A stretch of 64,000 bases of DNA from Dolichospermum compactum NIES-806 (GTDB taxonomy: Bacteria > Cyanobacteriota > Cyanobacteriia > Cyanobacteriales > Nostocaceae), in contig NZ_AP018316.1 in the NCBI RefSeq assembly GCF_002368115.1, forward strand, positions 5,050,162 through 5,114,161, read 5' to 3'. This document shows positions 54,552 through 62,609 of the stretch, piece after piece (the stretch's first letter is position 1; each line of letters starts with the position of its first letter). Made by a program: the position numbers and the translations under genes. Below the pieces are notes generated by a model, which saw only the letters and a program-made list of their open reading frames with translations, was not told the origin of the DNA and did not search any database.

Positions 54552-56012
54552 TTATGTTTTTACAACTTTTAAAGTTCTCAAACTACTATCTGCACAACCT
54601 GTAATAAAACCACCCATTTTTTGAATTTCTTGCAAATATTCTAAAGCTGATTTTGTAATGAGTTCTCCAGGCATTAATACAGGAATTCCTGGAGGATAAG
54701 GGCAAATAATTTCCGCACAAATCCGGTTTTGAGTTTTCTCGAAAGACAAGATTTCACTATTAGCAAAAAAAGCTTCACGGGGAGAAATAGATATAATATT
54801 ACTTGTATTATTTTTTCTGGGTTTACACAATATATTTTGAATTTCTAATGGATTAATACGACTAAGATTATTTAGAGATATAATTAAATTTTGAATATCT
54901 GTTTCTGTATTTCCTAAGCTAATAATAAATGTGAGATTTTGCCAAGATGAAAATTCTGGAGTTACATTAAATTTCTCATCTAAAATTTCTTCGGCTGCAA
55001 AGCCAGTAAACCCTAATTTACTAACATTAACTGTTAATCTAGTTTTATCTAAATCTATAAATTCCGGTGATTTTTCTTTTTGAGAAAGGGGAGTAGATAA
55101 ACCAGGAATTTGATTAATTTGAATTCTGGCGGCTTTCCCTAATTCTAAAGTTTGAGACATGAGCTTTTTTCCATGTATTGCCATTTGCTGACGGGCAGCA
55201 TCTAGAGAAGCCAAAAGGATAAAACTAGGACTGGTAGATTGTACTAATTGTAAGGCTTTATTGACTCTATCAATATCAATGATTTTACCTTGAATATGTA
55301 ACATTGATGCCTGTGTCATTGCCCCCAGTGTTTTATGAATTGATTGTACAGTTAAATCTGCACCTGCGCTTAAAGCTGATATGGGTAAATCGGGATGAAA
55401 ATGGAAATGTGCGCCATGTGCTTCGTCTACAATTAAGGGAATATTATATTGATGAGTAAGGTGTACAAATGCCAGCAAATCTCCACAAACACCATGATAG
55501 GTAGGATAAACTATCAGCACTGCTTTGGTATCTGGATGTTGTATTAATGCTGCTTTTAATGCTTCTGGTGTAATGCTGTATGCAATATCTAAATCTGAGT
55601 TGTATGCAGGATTTATAAAAATAGGAATTGCACCAGAAAGAATCAATCCAGAAATAACTGAAGAATGGACATTTCGCGGCAGAATAATTTTATCTCCCAT
55701 TTTGCAAGTAGCAAGAATTGCTGCTTCAATTCCACAGGTAGAACCATTAACTAAAAACCATGTTTTCTCAGCCCCAAAAGCCTCCGCTGCGAGTTCTTGG
55801 GCTGCGAGAATTACGCTTTCTGGTTTGAATAAATTATCTAACTTTGCTAATTCCGTTAAGTCAGCCCGAAAGACATCTTTACCGATTAAATCGGTTAAGA
55901 ATGGGGAAATGCCAGTACCGCGTTTATGTCCTGGGGTGTAAAATGGGGCGTGAGGACGGTTTTTACAGGCTTTTAAGGCATCTATCAGGGGGGTTTGGTT
56001 TTGATTGAGCAT
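54552..56012 (-). CDS. Orn/Lys/Arg decarboxylase (PLP, group III)
   Basis: About 486 residues from ATG 56012; nine more codons upstream are open but unlikely. The fold-type I PLP motifs are present: FLVNGSTCGIEAAILATCKM, VDEAHGAHFHFHPDLP and SIHKTLGAMTQ with the Schiff-base Lys. The C-terminal EIICPYPPGIPVLMPGE is typical. The short form without the N-terminal wing domain occurs in cyanobacteria and Firmicutes and may be arginine or lysine decarboxylase. Substrate undecided. Confidence 0.9.
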   Translation of the reverse strand: MLNQNQTPLIDALKACKNRPHAPFYTPGHKRGTGISPFLTDLIGKDVFRADLTELAKLDNLFKPESVILAAQELAAEAFGAEKTWFLVNGSTCGIEAAILATCKMGDKIILPRNVHSSVISGLILSGAIPIFINPAYNSDLDIAYSITPEALKAALIQHPDTKAVLIVYPTYHGVCGDLLAFVHLTHQYNIPLIVDEAHGAHFHFHPDLPISALSAGADLTVQSIHKTLGAMTQASMLHIQGKIIDIDRVNKALQLVQSTSPSFILLASLDAARQQMAIHGKKLMSQTLELGKAARIQINQIPGLSTPLSQKEKSPEFIDLDKTRLTVNVSKLGFTGFAAEEILDEKFNVTPEFSSWQNLTFIISLGNTETDIQNLIISLNNLSRINPLEIQNILCKPRKNNTSNIISISPREAFFANSEILSFEKTQNRICAEIICPYPPGIPVLMPGELITKSALEYLQEIQKMGGFITGCADSSLRTLKVVKT

Positions 56013-56084
56013 TTTTGGCGGAAAACCAGCGATAAACATTAAGTATCTGCTAGACTACACAAATGTTTATTCTGTTTTATTTAT

Positions 56085-56357
56085 ATGTATACCTACAAGC
56101 TAAATCGCATTATATTCAACAACGGCTTAGAATTGCAACCGGGAAATATTACTGTTATTATTGGTCCCAATAATGCTGGAAAAAGCCGTGCTTTGAAGGA
56201 TATTGCTGGGAAAACAACGAAAGAACGATCTTTGCAAGGAATTGTTGTTACTGATGTTGAGTGGACATCTCCAGCTAGTTTACAAGAGATACGCGATATC
56301 TACAATGTAGAGCGATATCAAGATGAAAATGGTAGTTGGATGTTCCGTACATTAGCC
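56085..56357 (+). pseudogene. AAA/OLD-type ATPase, N-terminal fragment cut by a MITE
   Basis: The frame starts ATG 56085 with Walker A ITVIIGPNNAGKSRALKDI, as in OLD-family/AAA_21 ATPases, and runs 91 residues to RTLAR before entering the element at 56358. Translation would continue through the element to a stop at 56493-56495, adding about 45 foreign residues. No Walker B or signature is left. A probable last piece of the same gene follows at 56488-56658. Confidence 0.75.
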
Positions 56358-56480
56358 AGGACTTACGCAACTGGCACATTGGTAGGGTGCGTCAAATATC
56401 AACAATCTGTTTATTTGCAGGATTTATGCAGTCTGACGCACCCTACAACAGATTTTTGGTGTGACACTTGCGTAAGTCCT
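56358..56480. mobile_element. 123-bp MITE with terminal inverted repeats
   Basis: The ends are AGGACTTACGCAA (56358-56370) and TTGCGTAAGTCCT (56468-56480), a perfect 13-base inverted repeat; pairing continues more loosely to GTAGGGTGCGTC/GACGCACCCTAC. It contains no transposase. It lies inside an ATPase gene. A decayed relative with its interior reversed lies at 48539-48670. No clear target-site duplication is visible. Confidence 0.85.
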
Positions 56481-56487
56481 AAATCCA

Positions 56488-56658
56488 TGTGGTGAGTTAG
56501 AGTCTATGCTGGTACAACAAGGTATTGCATACACAACAGATAAAAAAGAATGGATTACAAGGGCGTTGAAACTTTTACCTAGACTGGAAGTTAATGAAAA
56601 TGAATACCCTTGGAAATTTATTAAAGCAATCCAAGAGTATCTTTTGGATGTAAATTAG
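56488..56658 (+). pseudogene. Probable C-terminal remnant of the same ATPase
   Basis: After the MITE, an open stretch without a good start reads CGELESMLVQQGIAYTTDKK and ends EYLLDVN before TAG 56656-56658. The GELExxL phrase resembles the region after the TOPRIM-like part of OLD/AAA_21 ATPases (GELENYL). The middle of the gene is missing, so the locus lost several hundred codons besides gaining the element. Confidence 0.5.
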
Positions 56659-56781
56659 TAAATAACATAAATATATTTCTTAGCTATGTCTACAGATGCC
56701 TAAGTTAATATACCTTCAAAGCTAAATTAGGCGATCGCTATTTCTGCTATACAATAATGTCACCCTCAAGAAAATATCCCC

Positions 56782-56973
56782 ATGATTGAAATTATATTTC
56801 TCGTTGAAGATGATCCAGATGGTGGTTATACAGCCACAGCATTAGGTCAATCAATTTTTACTCAAGCTGATGATATAGAAACACTGAGAGTAATGATTCG
56901 TGACGCTGTTCACTGTCATTTTCCTAATGAACAAAAACGTCCTAAAATTATTAACTTACAACACATTATCTAA
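56782..56973 (+). CDS. Orphan HicB-like antitoxin
   Basis: 63 residues. The HicB fold start IIFLVEDDPDGGYTATALGQ and later IETLRVMIRDAVHCHF match the small HicB-like proteins of cyanobacteria. Its partner HicA, normally adjacent, is absent; the next gene is a membrane protein. It may be an antitoxin that outlived its toxin. Confidence 0.78.
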   Translation: MIEIIFLVEDDPDGGYTATALGQSIFTQADDIETLRVMIRDAVHCHFPNEQKRPKIINLQHII

Positions 56974-56978
56974 ACAAA

Positions 56979-57293
56979 ATGAACTTAAAAGATATCAAAA
57001 TAAAATTATTCCCCATCTTCAAAATTATATCCATTACACTCACAACTAGTGCAGCCGGCTTAGAATTATGGAATATCCAAACATCAATCACTAACAGTCA
57101 AATACCAAGTGTCTTAACTCCAGCTTTAATTATCACTCATATTGTGCTGTTGGCTCATTTTCTCGAAGCCTTAATTGCTGCTTATTATGCACCTGCTCAC
57201 AATCAAGCATCAATCAAATATGCGGTTTATACATTTTTTGTGGGTATATTTGGTTTATTAGAATTATTTAACAATGATCAAGAACAAGGATGA
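56979..57293 (+). CDS. Small membrane protein, three helices
   Basis: 104 residues, five bases after the hicB stop. Hydrophobic segments near 10-30 (IFKIISITLTTSAAGLELW), 45-70 (LTPALIITHIVLLAHFLEAL) and 80-98 (AVYTFFVGIFGLLELF). The layout suggests TMEM254/DUF4499-like proteins, but the match is weak. Function unknown. Confidence 0.65.
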   Translation: MNLKDIKIKLFPIFKIISITLTTSAAGLELWNIQTSITNSQIPSVLTPALIITHIVLLAHFLEALIAAYYAPAHNQASIKYAVYTFFVGIFGLLELFNNDQEQG

Positions 57294-57659
57294 AAGGACT
57301 AGCGCTGATTTAATCTTGTTACTAAACTTTGTTTGTGTTCGACAACCGCTTATTATACAATATACACAGAATGTCAGTGCAAAATAAATCCTGGCTTTAG
57401 GCTACGTCCCTTATTTGATAGCCTGCACGGCGTAGAAGTAGCACAGGTGTGTCCTCTTGAGTGGGGCGCACCTTTAAGGGTTTTGGGCATTTTTCTGATA
57501 AGCTCGAAAATTGTGTTAAATATGACACGATTGACTATGTATTTCTAGATTGAATACTAGAGTGTTTATGCTTTTTAAGGTTTAATAAAGACTAAATCTA
57601 GTATTATCGAAAAGTCGGAAATTAGGTGTGGTGTGAAAATCAAGACAGGAGTGAACAAA
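57294..57659. other. Gene-free region before the squalene synthase-like gene
   Basis: 366 bases. A stem AGGTGTGTCC...GGCGCACCT at about 57447-57473 is imperfect. Short frames here are not protein-like. The ribosome site for the next gene (ACAGGAG, 57644-57650) is good. Confidence 0.5.
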
Positions 57660-58490
57660 ATGGATTTACGTGTAGATGCGTTGCAAATCCTTAAAGACAC
57701 TAGTAGAACTTTTTATATCCCAATTAGTATTTTACCATCAGGATTACAAGAAGCAGTGGCATCAGCATACTTGTGTATGCGTGCCATTGACCAAATTGAA
57801 GACGATCCAAACTTGGATAACGAGACTAAAAAACGCCTGTTGCAGAATATTAGCCTCACATTGCAAGCTGGAGTAGATGGTTTTCCGCTGGATGCTTTCT
57901 CTGTAGGTTTTAAAGGTTACGAAAATTCTTTACAAGAAGTTAGTTTAAGGATTAGAGAATGGTCAATATTAGCCCCTGAAAGTATTGCTCCGCGAATTTG
58001 GGATGCAACAGCGGCAATGGCTGATAGAATGGCTTATTGGGCAGATAAAAATTGGAAAATAGAAACAGAAGCGGATCTAGACCGTTATACATTTGGGGTG
58101 GCTGGTGCTGTGGGCTTGTTACTCTCAGATTTATGGAACTGGTATGATGGAACTCAAAGCAACCGCACTCAAGCCATAGGATTTGGTAGGGGTTTGCAAG
58201 CGGTCAATATTCTGCGAAACAATGGTGAAGACCTCACTCGTGGGGTCAACTTTTACCCAGCAGGTTGGGATAATGACAATCTCCAAGAATATGCCCGTCG
58301 CAATCTTATCTTAGCAGATGCCTATACGAACTCTCTGCCCAATGGACCGGCTTTGCAGTTTTGCCAAATTCCTTTGGCTTTGGCTCATGGCACTCTAGAT
58401 GCTTTGGCTAGTGGTAAGGAAAAACTCAGTCGCAGTGATGTTGTTTCCCTGATTGAAAACCTGATGGGTATAAACGCCAAAGCCAGTTAG
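57660..58490 (+). CDS. Squalene/phytoene synthase family protein, squalene synthase-like
   Basis: 276 residues from ATG 57660, 9 bases after ACAGGAG; a GTG nine codons upstream is less likely. The first Asp-rich motif is DQIEDD (44-49). The second, normally NILRDxxED, is NILRNNGED (from 183), with Asn for the first Asp, a change I recall from cyanobacterial squalene synthases. It would join two farnesyl diphosphates to squalene. It sits 85 bases before hpnJ and hpnK, so squalene for hopanoids is the likely role. Confidence 0.82.
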   Translation: MDLRVDALQILKDTSRTFYIPISILPSGLQEAVASAYLCMRAIDQIEDDPNLDNETKKRLLQNISLTLQAGVDGFPLDAFSVGFKGYENSLQEVSLRIREWSILAPESIAPRIWDATAAMADRMAYWADKNWKIETEADLDRYTFGVAGAVGLLLSDLWNWYDGTQSNRTQAIGFGRGLQAVNILRNNGEDLTRGVNFYPAGWDNDNLQEYARRNLILADAYTNSLPNGPALQFCQIPLALAHGTLDALASGKEKLSRSDVVSLIENLMGINAKAS

Positions 58491-58575
58491 GAAATAGGGA
58501 ACGGGGAACAGCCGAGTTGAGGTAAATTCCCATTACCCATTACCAAAATAAAAAATTTGTGCGTGATAACTATTC

Positions 58576-60009
58576 ATGAAAACTACTTTATTTCTGAGTC
58601 CACCTTCTTTTGATGGGTTTGATGGTGGTGCGGGGGCGCGATATCAAGCAAAACGAGAAATTACTTCTTTTTGGTATCCGACTTGGTTAGCACAACCAGC
58701 GGCTTTAGTTCCTGGTAGTAGGTTAGTTGATGCACCTCCTCATGGGCAAACTGTGGATGAGGTCCTGAAAATTGCCAAGGATTATGAATTGGTAATTATG
58801 CACACTAGTACCCCATCTTTGGCTAATGATGTTAAGTGTGCTGAAGCTATCAAACAACAAAACCCCAATGTACAAGTTGGGTTTGTGGGGGCGCACGTTG
58901 CGGTTTTACCAGAGGCAACTTTGCGAGAAAATCCGGTAATTGATTTTGTGTGCCGCAATGAGTTTGATTATACTTGTAAGGAATTAGCAGAAGGAAAACC
59001 TTGGGATGAAATCAAGGGTTTGAGTTACCGGGATAAGTTGGGGAATATCCACCAAACTGAGGAACGTCCTTTGATTCATGATTGGGATGCTATGCCCAGT
59101 GTGTTGCCGGTTTATGCTCGTGATTTGGATATTAGCAAGTATTTTATTGGCTATTTGCAACATCCTTACATTTCTTTTTATACTGGGCGGGGTTGTCCAG
59201 CCAAATGTACTTTTTGTTTATGGCCACAAACTATTGGTGGACATTTATACCGTCATAAAAGCCCCGATGCTGTAGGCAGAGAAATGGAAGAGGCTAAGGT
59301 TCTCTTTGGGGACAAGGTGCGGGAGTATATGTTTGATGATGATACTTTTACCATTGACAAGCATCGAGCGATCGCAATTAGTAAACACATGAAGCTACTC
59401 AATTTAACTTGGAGTTGCAATGCCCGTGCAAACTTGGATTATGATACTCTAAAAACTTTACGAGATAATGGTTTAAGATTGTTATTAGTAGGTTTTGAAT
59501 CTGGCAATCAAGAAGTTCTCAATAATATCAAAAAAGGTATTAAGCTAGAATTGGCGCGAGAATTCATGAAGAATTGCCATAAACTTGGTATTACTGTACA
59601 TGGAACTTTTATTATCGGGTTGCCAATAGAAACTAAGGAAACTGTAGAAGAAACAATTCGCTTTGCTTGTGAGTTGAGTCCCCATACAATTCAAGTTTCT
59701 ATTGCTGCACCTTATCCCGGTACAGAGTTGTATGAACAAGCCAGAGAAAAAGGTTGGTTTGCGAATGAGTCTTTAGTCGCAACTTCCGGTATTCAAACTT
59801 CAACTTTGCAATATCCCAGTCTTTCGAGTGCAGAAATTGAAGATTCGGTTGAAAAAATGTATCGCAAATTTTACTTCCGTCCGAAAGCAATTATTCCGAT
59901 TGTGCGGGAAATGTTGGCTGATAGACAAATGTTAGTTCGTCGTTTGCGAGAAGGTAAGGAGTTCTTTGGTTATTTGAATGAACGTCGAACTCAGGCTTTA
60001 GCTAGGTAA
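58576..60009 (+). CDS. hpnJ: Hopanoid-associated radical SAM/B12-type protein HpnJ
   Basis: 477 residues. The N-terminus starts TLFLSPPSFDGFDGGAGARY, the HpnJ hallmark, followed by a cobalamin-binding-like domain (MHTSTPSLANDVKCAE) and the radical SAM cysteines C207-x3-C211-x2-C214 in GRGCPAKCTFC. HpnJ is linked to forming the cyclitol ether head group of bacteriohopanetetrol by ring contraction. Length normal. hpnK follows by 106 bases. Confidence 0.9.
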   Translation: MKTTLFLSPPSFDGFDGGAGARYQAKREITSFWYPTWLAQPAALVPGSRLVDAPPHGQTVDEVLKIAKDYELVIMHTSTPSLANDVKCAEAIKQQNPNVQVGFVGAHVAVLPEATLRENPVIDFVCRNEFDYTCKELAEGKPWDEIKGLSYRDKLGNIHQTEERPLIHDWDAMPSVLPVYARDLDISKYFIGYLQHPYISFYTGRGCPAKCTFCLWPQTIGGHLYRHKSPDAVGREMEEAKVLFGDKVREYMFDDDTFTIDKHRAIAISKHMKLLNLTWSCNARANLDYDTLKTLRDNGLRLLLVGFESGNQEVLNNIKKGIKLELAREFMKNCHKLGITVHGTFIIGLPIETKETVEETIRFACELSPHTIQVSIAAPYPGTELYEQAREKGWFANESLVATSGIQTSTLQYPSLSSAEIEDSVEKMYRKFYFRPKAIIPIVREMLADRQMLVRRLREGKEFFGYLNERRTQALAR

Positions 60010-60011
60010 AT

Positions 60012-60088
60012 TGTCTGAATCAGGATACCCAGGATTACAGGATTAACAGGATTAATTAAATTAAATCTTCTACATCCTGATTCTGACA
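60012..60088. repeat. Palindromic copy of the 'tcaggat-ccaggatt' repeat
   Basis: TGTCTGAATCAGGAT (60012-60026) and ATCCTGATTCTGACA (60074-60088) are inverted repeats with one mismatch, enclosing ACAGGATTAACAGG-type repeats. It belongs to the family clustered at 36671-36989 and fills the hpnJ-hpnK spacer. Confidence 0.75.
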
Positions 60089-60115
60089 TTTTTAATCCTA
60101 ATTATCTATATACCA

Positions 60116-60967
60116 ATGTCTTATTTAATTATTAATGCTGATGATTTCGGGTTTTCCCAGGGTGTGAATACTGCTATTATTCAAGCCCATGAGGAAGGCA
60201 TTTTAACTAGCACTAGTTTAATGGTAACTGGTGATGCTGCACAAGAGGCGATCGCACTGGCAAAGAATCATTCTCAGTTAGCAGTTGGGTTACACCTGGT
60301 TTTAGTTTGTGGTAAATCAGTTTTACCACCTTCGCAAATTCCCCATTTAGTAGACTCTCAGGGTAACTTTTCCCATAACCCGACCCAAGCAGGATTAAGT
60401 TATCAATTCAATCAAGCTACCCGTGCAGAATTGCGGTTAGAAATATATGCTCAATTAGCAAAATTCCGTGATTCTGGTTTAAATCTGGCTCATGTTGATG
60501 GACATTTACACCTTCATGTACATCCTGTAGTTTTGAAAATTTTAACAGAATTTGCAACGGAATTTCAGATTAAATTTATCCGTTTACCATCGGAAGAACT
60601 CACCAAAAATCTCAAAATTGATCAACGTAACTTATTCACTAAAATCATTTGGTCTCTTGTTTTTGGACAATTACGCCGTTATGGAGAAGGTTTATTAAAA
60701 GCTCATAACATTAAATTTGCTGATAGGGTTTATGGATTGTTACAAACTGGTGACATGAGTGAAAAATATTTACTCCGTTTGATACCACAAATAGAAGCCG
60801 AATTGGTAGAAATTTATTCTCATCCTGCTTTAGTAAATACTGATATAAATCACGGTGGTGAAGTAGAATTAGCAGCTTTGTTGAGTCAAAAAGTTAAGAA
60901 AAGATTAACAGAAAGTCATTTTCAACTCATTAATTATCATCAGATCCCCTCTTTTGTAAGAAATTAG
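60116..60967 (+). CDS. hpnK: Hopanoid-associated deacetylase HpnK (YdjC/ChbG family)
   Basis: 283 residues. The YdjC fold start NADDFGFSQGVNTAIIQAHE has the metal-binding Asp-Asp, followed by GLHLVLVCGKSVLPP and the HVDGHLHLHVHPVVLKIL metal/active-site histidines. HpnK removes the acetyl group from N-acetylglucosaminyl bacteriohopanetetrol before HpnJ acts. The HpnI glycosyltransferase and squalene-hopene cyclase are not in the window. Confidence 0.88.
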   Translation: MSYLIINADDFGFSQGVNTAIIQAHEEGILTSTSLMVTGDAAQEAIALAKNHSQLAVGLHLVLVCGKSVLPPSQIPHLVDSQGNFSHNPTQAGLSYQFNQATRAELRLEIYAQLAKFRDSGLNLAHVDGHLHLHVHPVVLKILTEFATEFQIKFIRLPSEELTKNLKIDQRNLFTKIIWSLVFGQLRRYGEGLLKAHNIKFADRVYGLLQTGDMSEKYLLRLIPQIEAELVEIYSHPALVNTDINHGGEVELAALLSQKVKKRLTESHFQLINYHQIPSFVRN

Positions 60968-61090
60968 TGAGTTGTTAAAATTATGTAACAAATACGTAAT
61001 AATTTTATACATTTTGATATACATAATTCAAGATAATTATGATATTCTTGACTATAAATATACTTAGTATATAAAAATAGGGATGTATTT

Positions 61091-61540
61091 ATGACCACAG
61101 ACAATCAACTTGATCAATTATCTGATGATGATAAAAAGTTATTTGAGGAACTGATAAAATCAATTTCACAAGCTGAAGAAGCAAATAATATTTTATTAGA
61201 TTTATTAGATAGTAAAGACTTAGATTTAGATTTACCAAAATTTAGAGAGAATTGTCAAAAATATTTTACGCAAAAATTTAATTTAGAACTTTTTAATTCA
61301 TCTGGGAATTTGGCACGTATCGCATCATTACCAATGAATAATAATGATGTTACAGTAGCACTTATTCCTGTAGGTGCAAATTTCAGAAAATTAGCAGAAA
61401 AATTAGCAGAAGTTACAAAAACAACGAGTAATGCTTTAAAAAATTCTGCTGATATTATTAAATGTCGGCAAGATTGTGAACATGATCCAAATTCCCAAGA
61501 ATGTAAAGATTGTCAACGTATTTTAAATAAAGGAAAATAG
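61091..61540 (+). CDS. Small acidic protein with Cys-rich end, unknown
   Basis: 149 residues. Acidic helical start (DQLSDDDKKLFEELIKSISQ), then a middle that looks beta/alpha (VTVALIPVGANFRKLAEKL). The end carries four cysteines, CRQDCEHDPNSQECKDCQRI, that could bind one zinc. It lies 20 bases before the pentapeptide-repeat gene and is probably co-transcribed with it. No family recognised. Confidence 0.6.
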   Translation: MTTDNQLDQLSDDDKKLFEELIKSISQAEEANNILLDLLDSKDLDLDLPKFRENCQKYFTQKFNLELFNSSGNLARIASLPMNNNDVTVALIPVGANFRKLAEKLAEVTKTTSNALKNSADIIKCRQDCEHDPNSQECKDCQRILNKGK

Positions 61541-61560
61541 AATATTAAATAGCAAAATTC

Positions 61561-62565
61561 ATGAATCCAGATCAACCGCGGCAAAAACCTAATATAAATA
61601 AATCATCTGGTATTCAAAATAATTCTATTTCTGAAGAATTATCAGATGTCAATAGAATACGTGAACAATTTGCAGAAATAGCTAATATTTCTGATCCTCT
61701 AACTCGTGAATATAAATTCTCATTGTTAGAAAATGAAGCACAAAAAATAGGAATATCACCAGAAAACTACCGTCGTTTTTTTGAAACATATTTACAAAAC
61801 AAAATACACATTCCTCAGTATCCACAGAAATGGTGGTTATTAACAGAATGGATAAGTTGGTTGACTAAATTTCCCAAGAAGATAAAAGTAGGAACAACTA
61901 TCTTTTTAAGATTACTAGAAAAAGGAGTATTAATCAGTTTAATAGTATCTTTAATAGGCTATTATCAGGAAGCACCAAAAAGAAAGCAACAAAATCATTA
62001 TCAAGCGTGGGAAATAATTAATGGTGCTAAAGGTCAACCTGGTAGTGGTGGTAGAATTGAAGCATTAGAAGAACTAAATAAGGATCAAGTTAGTTTGCGT
62101 TATGTAATTCTTGATGATGCTGATTTAAGTGGAATAAATTTGAGTAATGCGTTATTAATTGATGCTAGTTTTAAAAGCACTAAATTAACTTGTGTAACAC
62201 GAGATAATGGTAATAAAGAATGTACAAAAATTCGTAATGCAAATTTGTCTTATAGCAATTTACAAAAAGCAAATTTATTTGATGCTGATTTCCAAAAATC
62301 TAAATTTCGGTATGCAGAAATGCAAGGTGCTAAATTAAGAAATACAAAACTTCAAGGAGCAGATTTTGAAAAAGCAGAATTACAAAATGCAACCTTTCCA
62401 GGTGCAGATTTGGAAAGTGCTAATTTTATTGGAGCTAAAAATCTCACTCCTGAACAAGTCAAATCTGCCAAAAATTGGGAAAAAGCCTGTTATGATCCAG
62501 AACTAAGAATAAAACTAAATCTACCACCTGAAAACCCTGATTATTGTAATAATAAATTAAAATAA
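61561..62565 (+). CDS. Membrane-anchored pentapeptide-repeat protein
   Basis: 334 residues. An N-terminal helical domain (about 25-80, LENEAQKIGISPENYRRFF), one membrane helix near 112-134 (FLRLLEKGVLISLIVSLIGY), then A(D/N)LxX pentapeptide repeats from about 185 to 295 (DDADLSGINLSNALLID, LQGADFEKAELQNATF, GADLESANF). The repeats form a right-handed quadrilateral helix. The repeats would lie on the far side of the membrane from the N-terminal domain. Function unknown. Confidence 0.85.
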   Translation: MNPDQPRQKPNINKSSGIQNNSISEELSDVNRIREQFAEIANISDPLTREYKFSLLENEAQKIGISPENYRRFFETYLQNKIHIPQYPQKWWLLTEWISWLTKFPKKIKVGTTIFLRLLEKGVLISLIVSLIGYYQEAPKRKQQNHYQAWEIINGAKGQPGSGGRIEALEELNKDQVSLRYVILDDADLSGINLSNALLIDASFKSTKLTCVTRDNGNKECTKIRNANLSYSNLQKANLFDADFQKSKFRYAEMQGAKLRNTKLQGADFEKAELQNATFPGADLESANFIGAKNLTPEQVKSAKNWEKACYDPELRIKLNLPPENPDYCNNKLK

Positions 62566-62609
62566 TAAATATATTTCTTTTATCAACCCTGAGCTTAATT
62601 GCATCTGCT

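Noticed and set aside
57333..57548. Short frame in the gap before the squalene synthase-like gene
   Set aside because: No ribosome site, odd composition and no recognisable motif.
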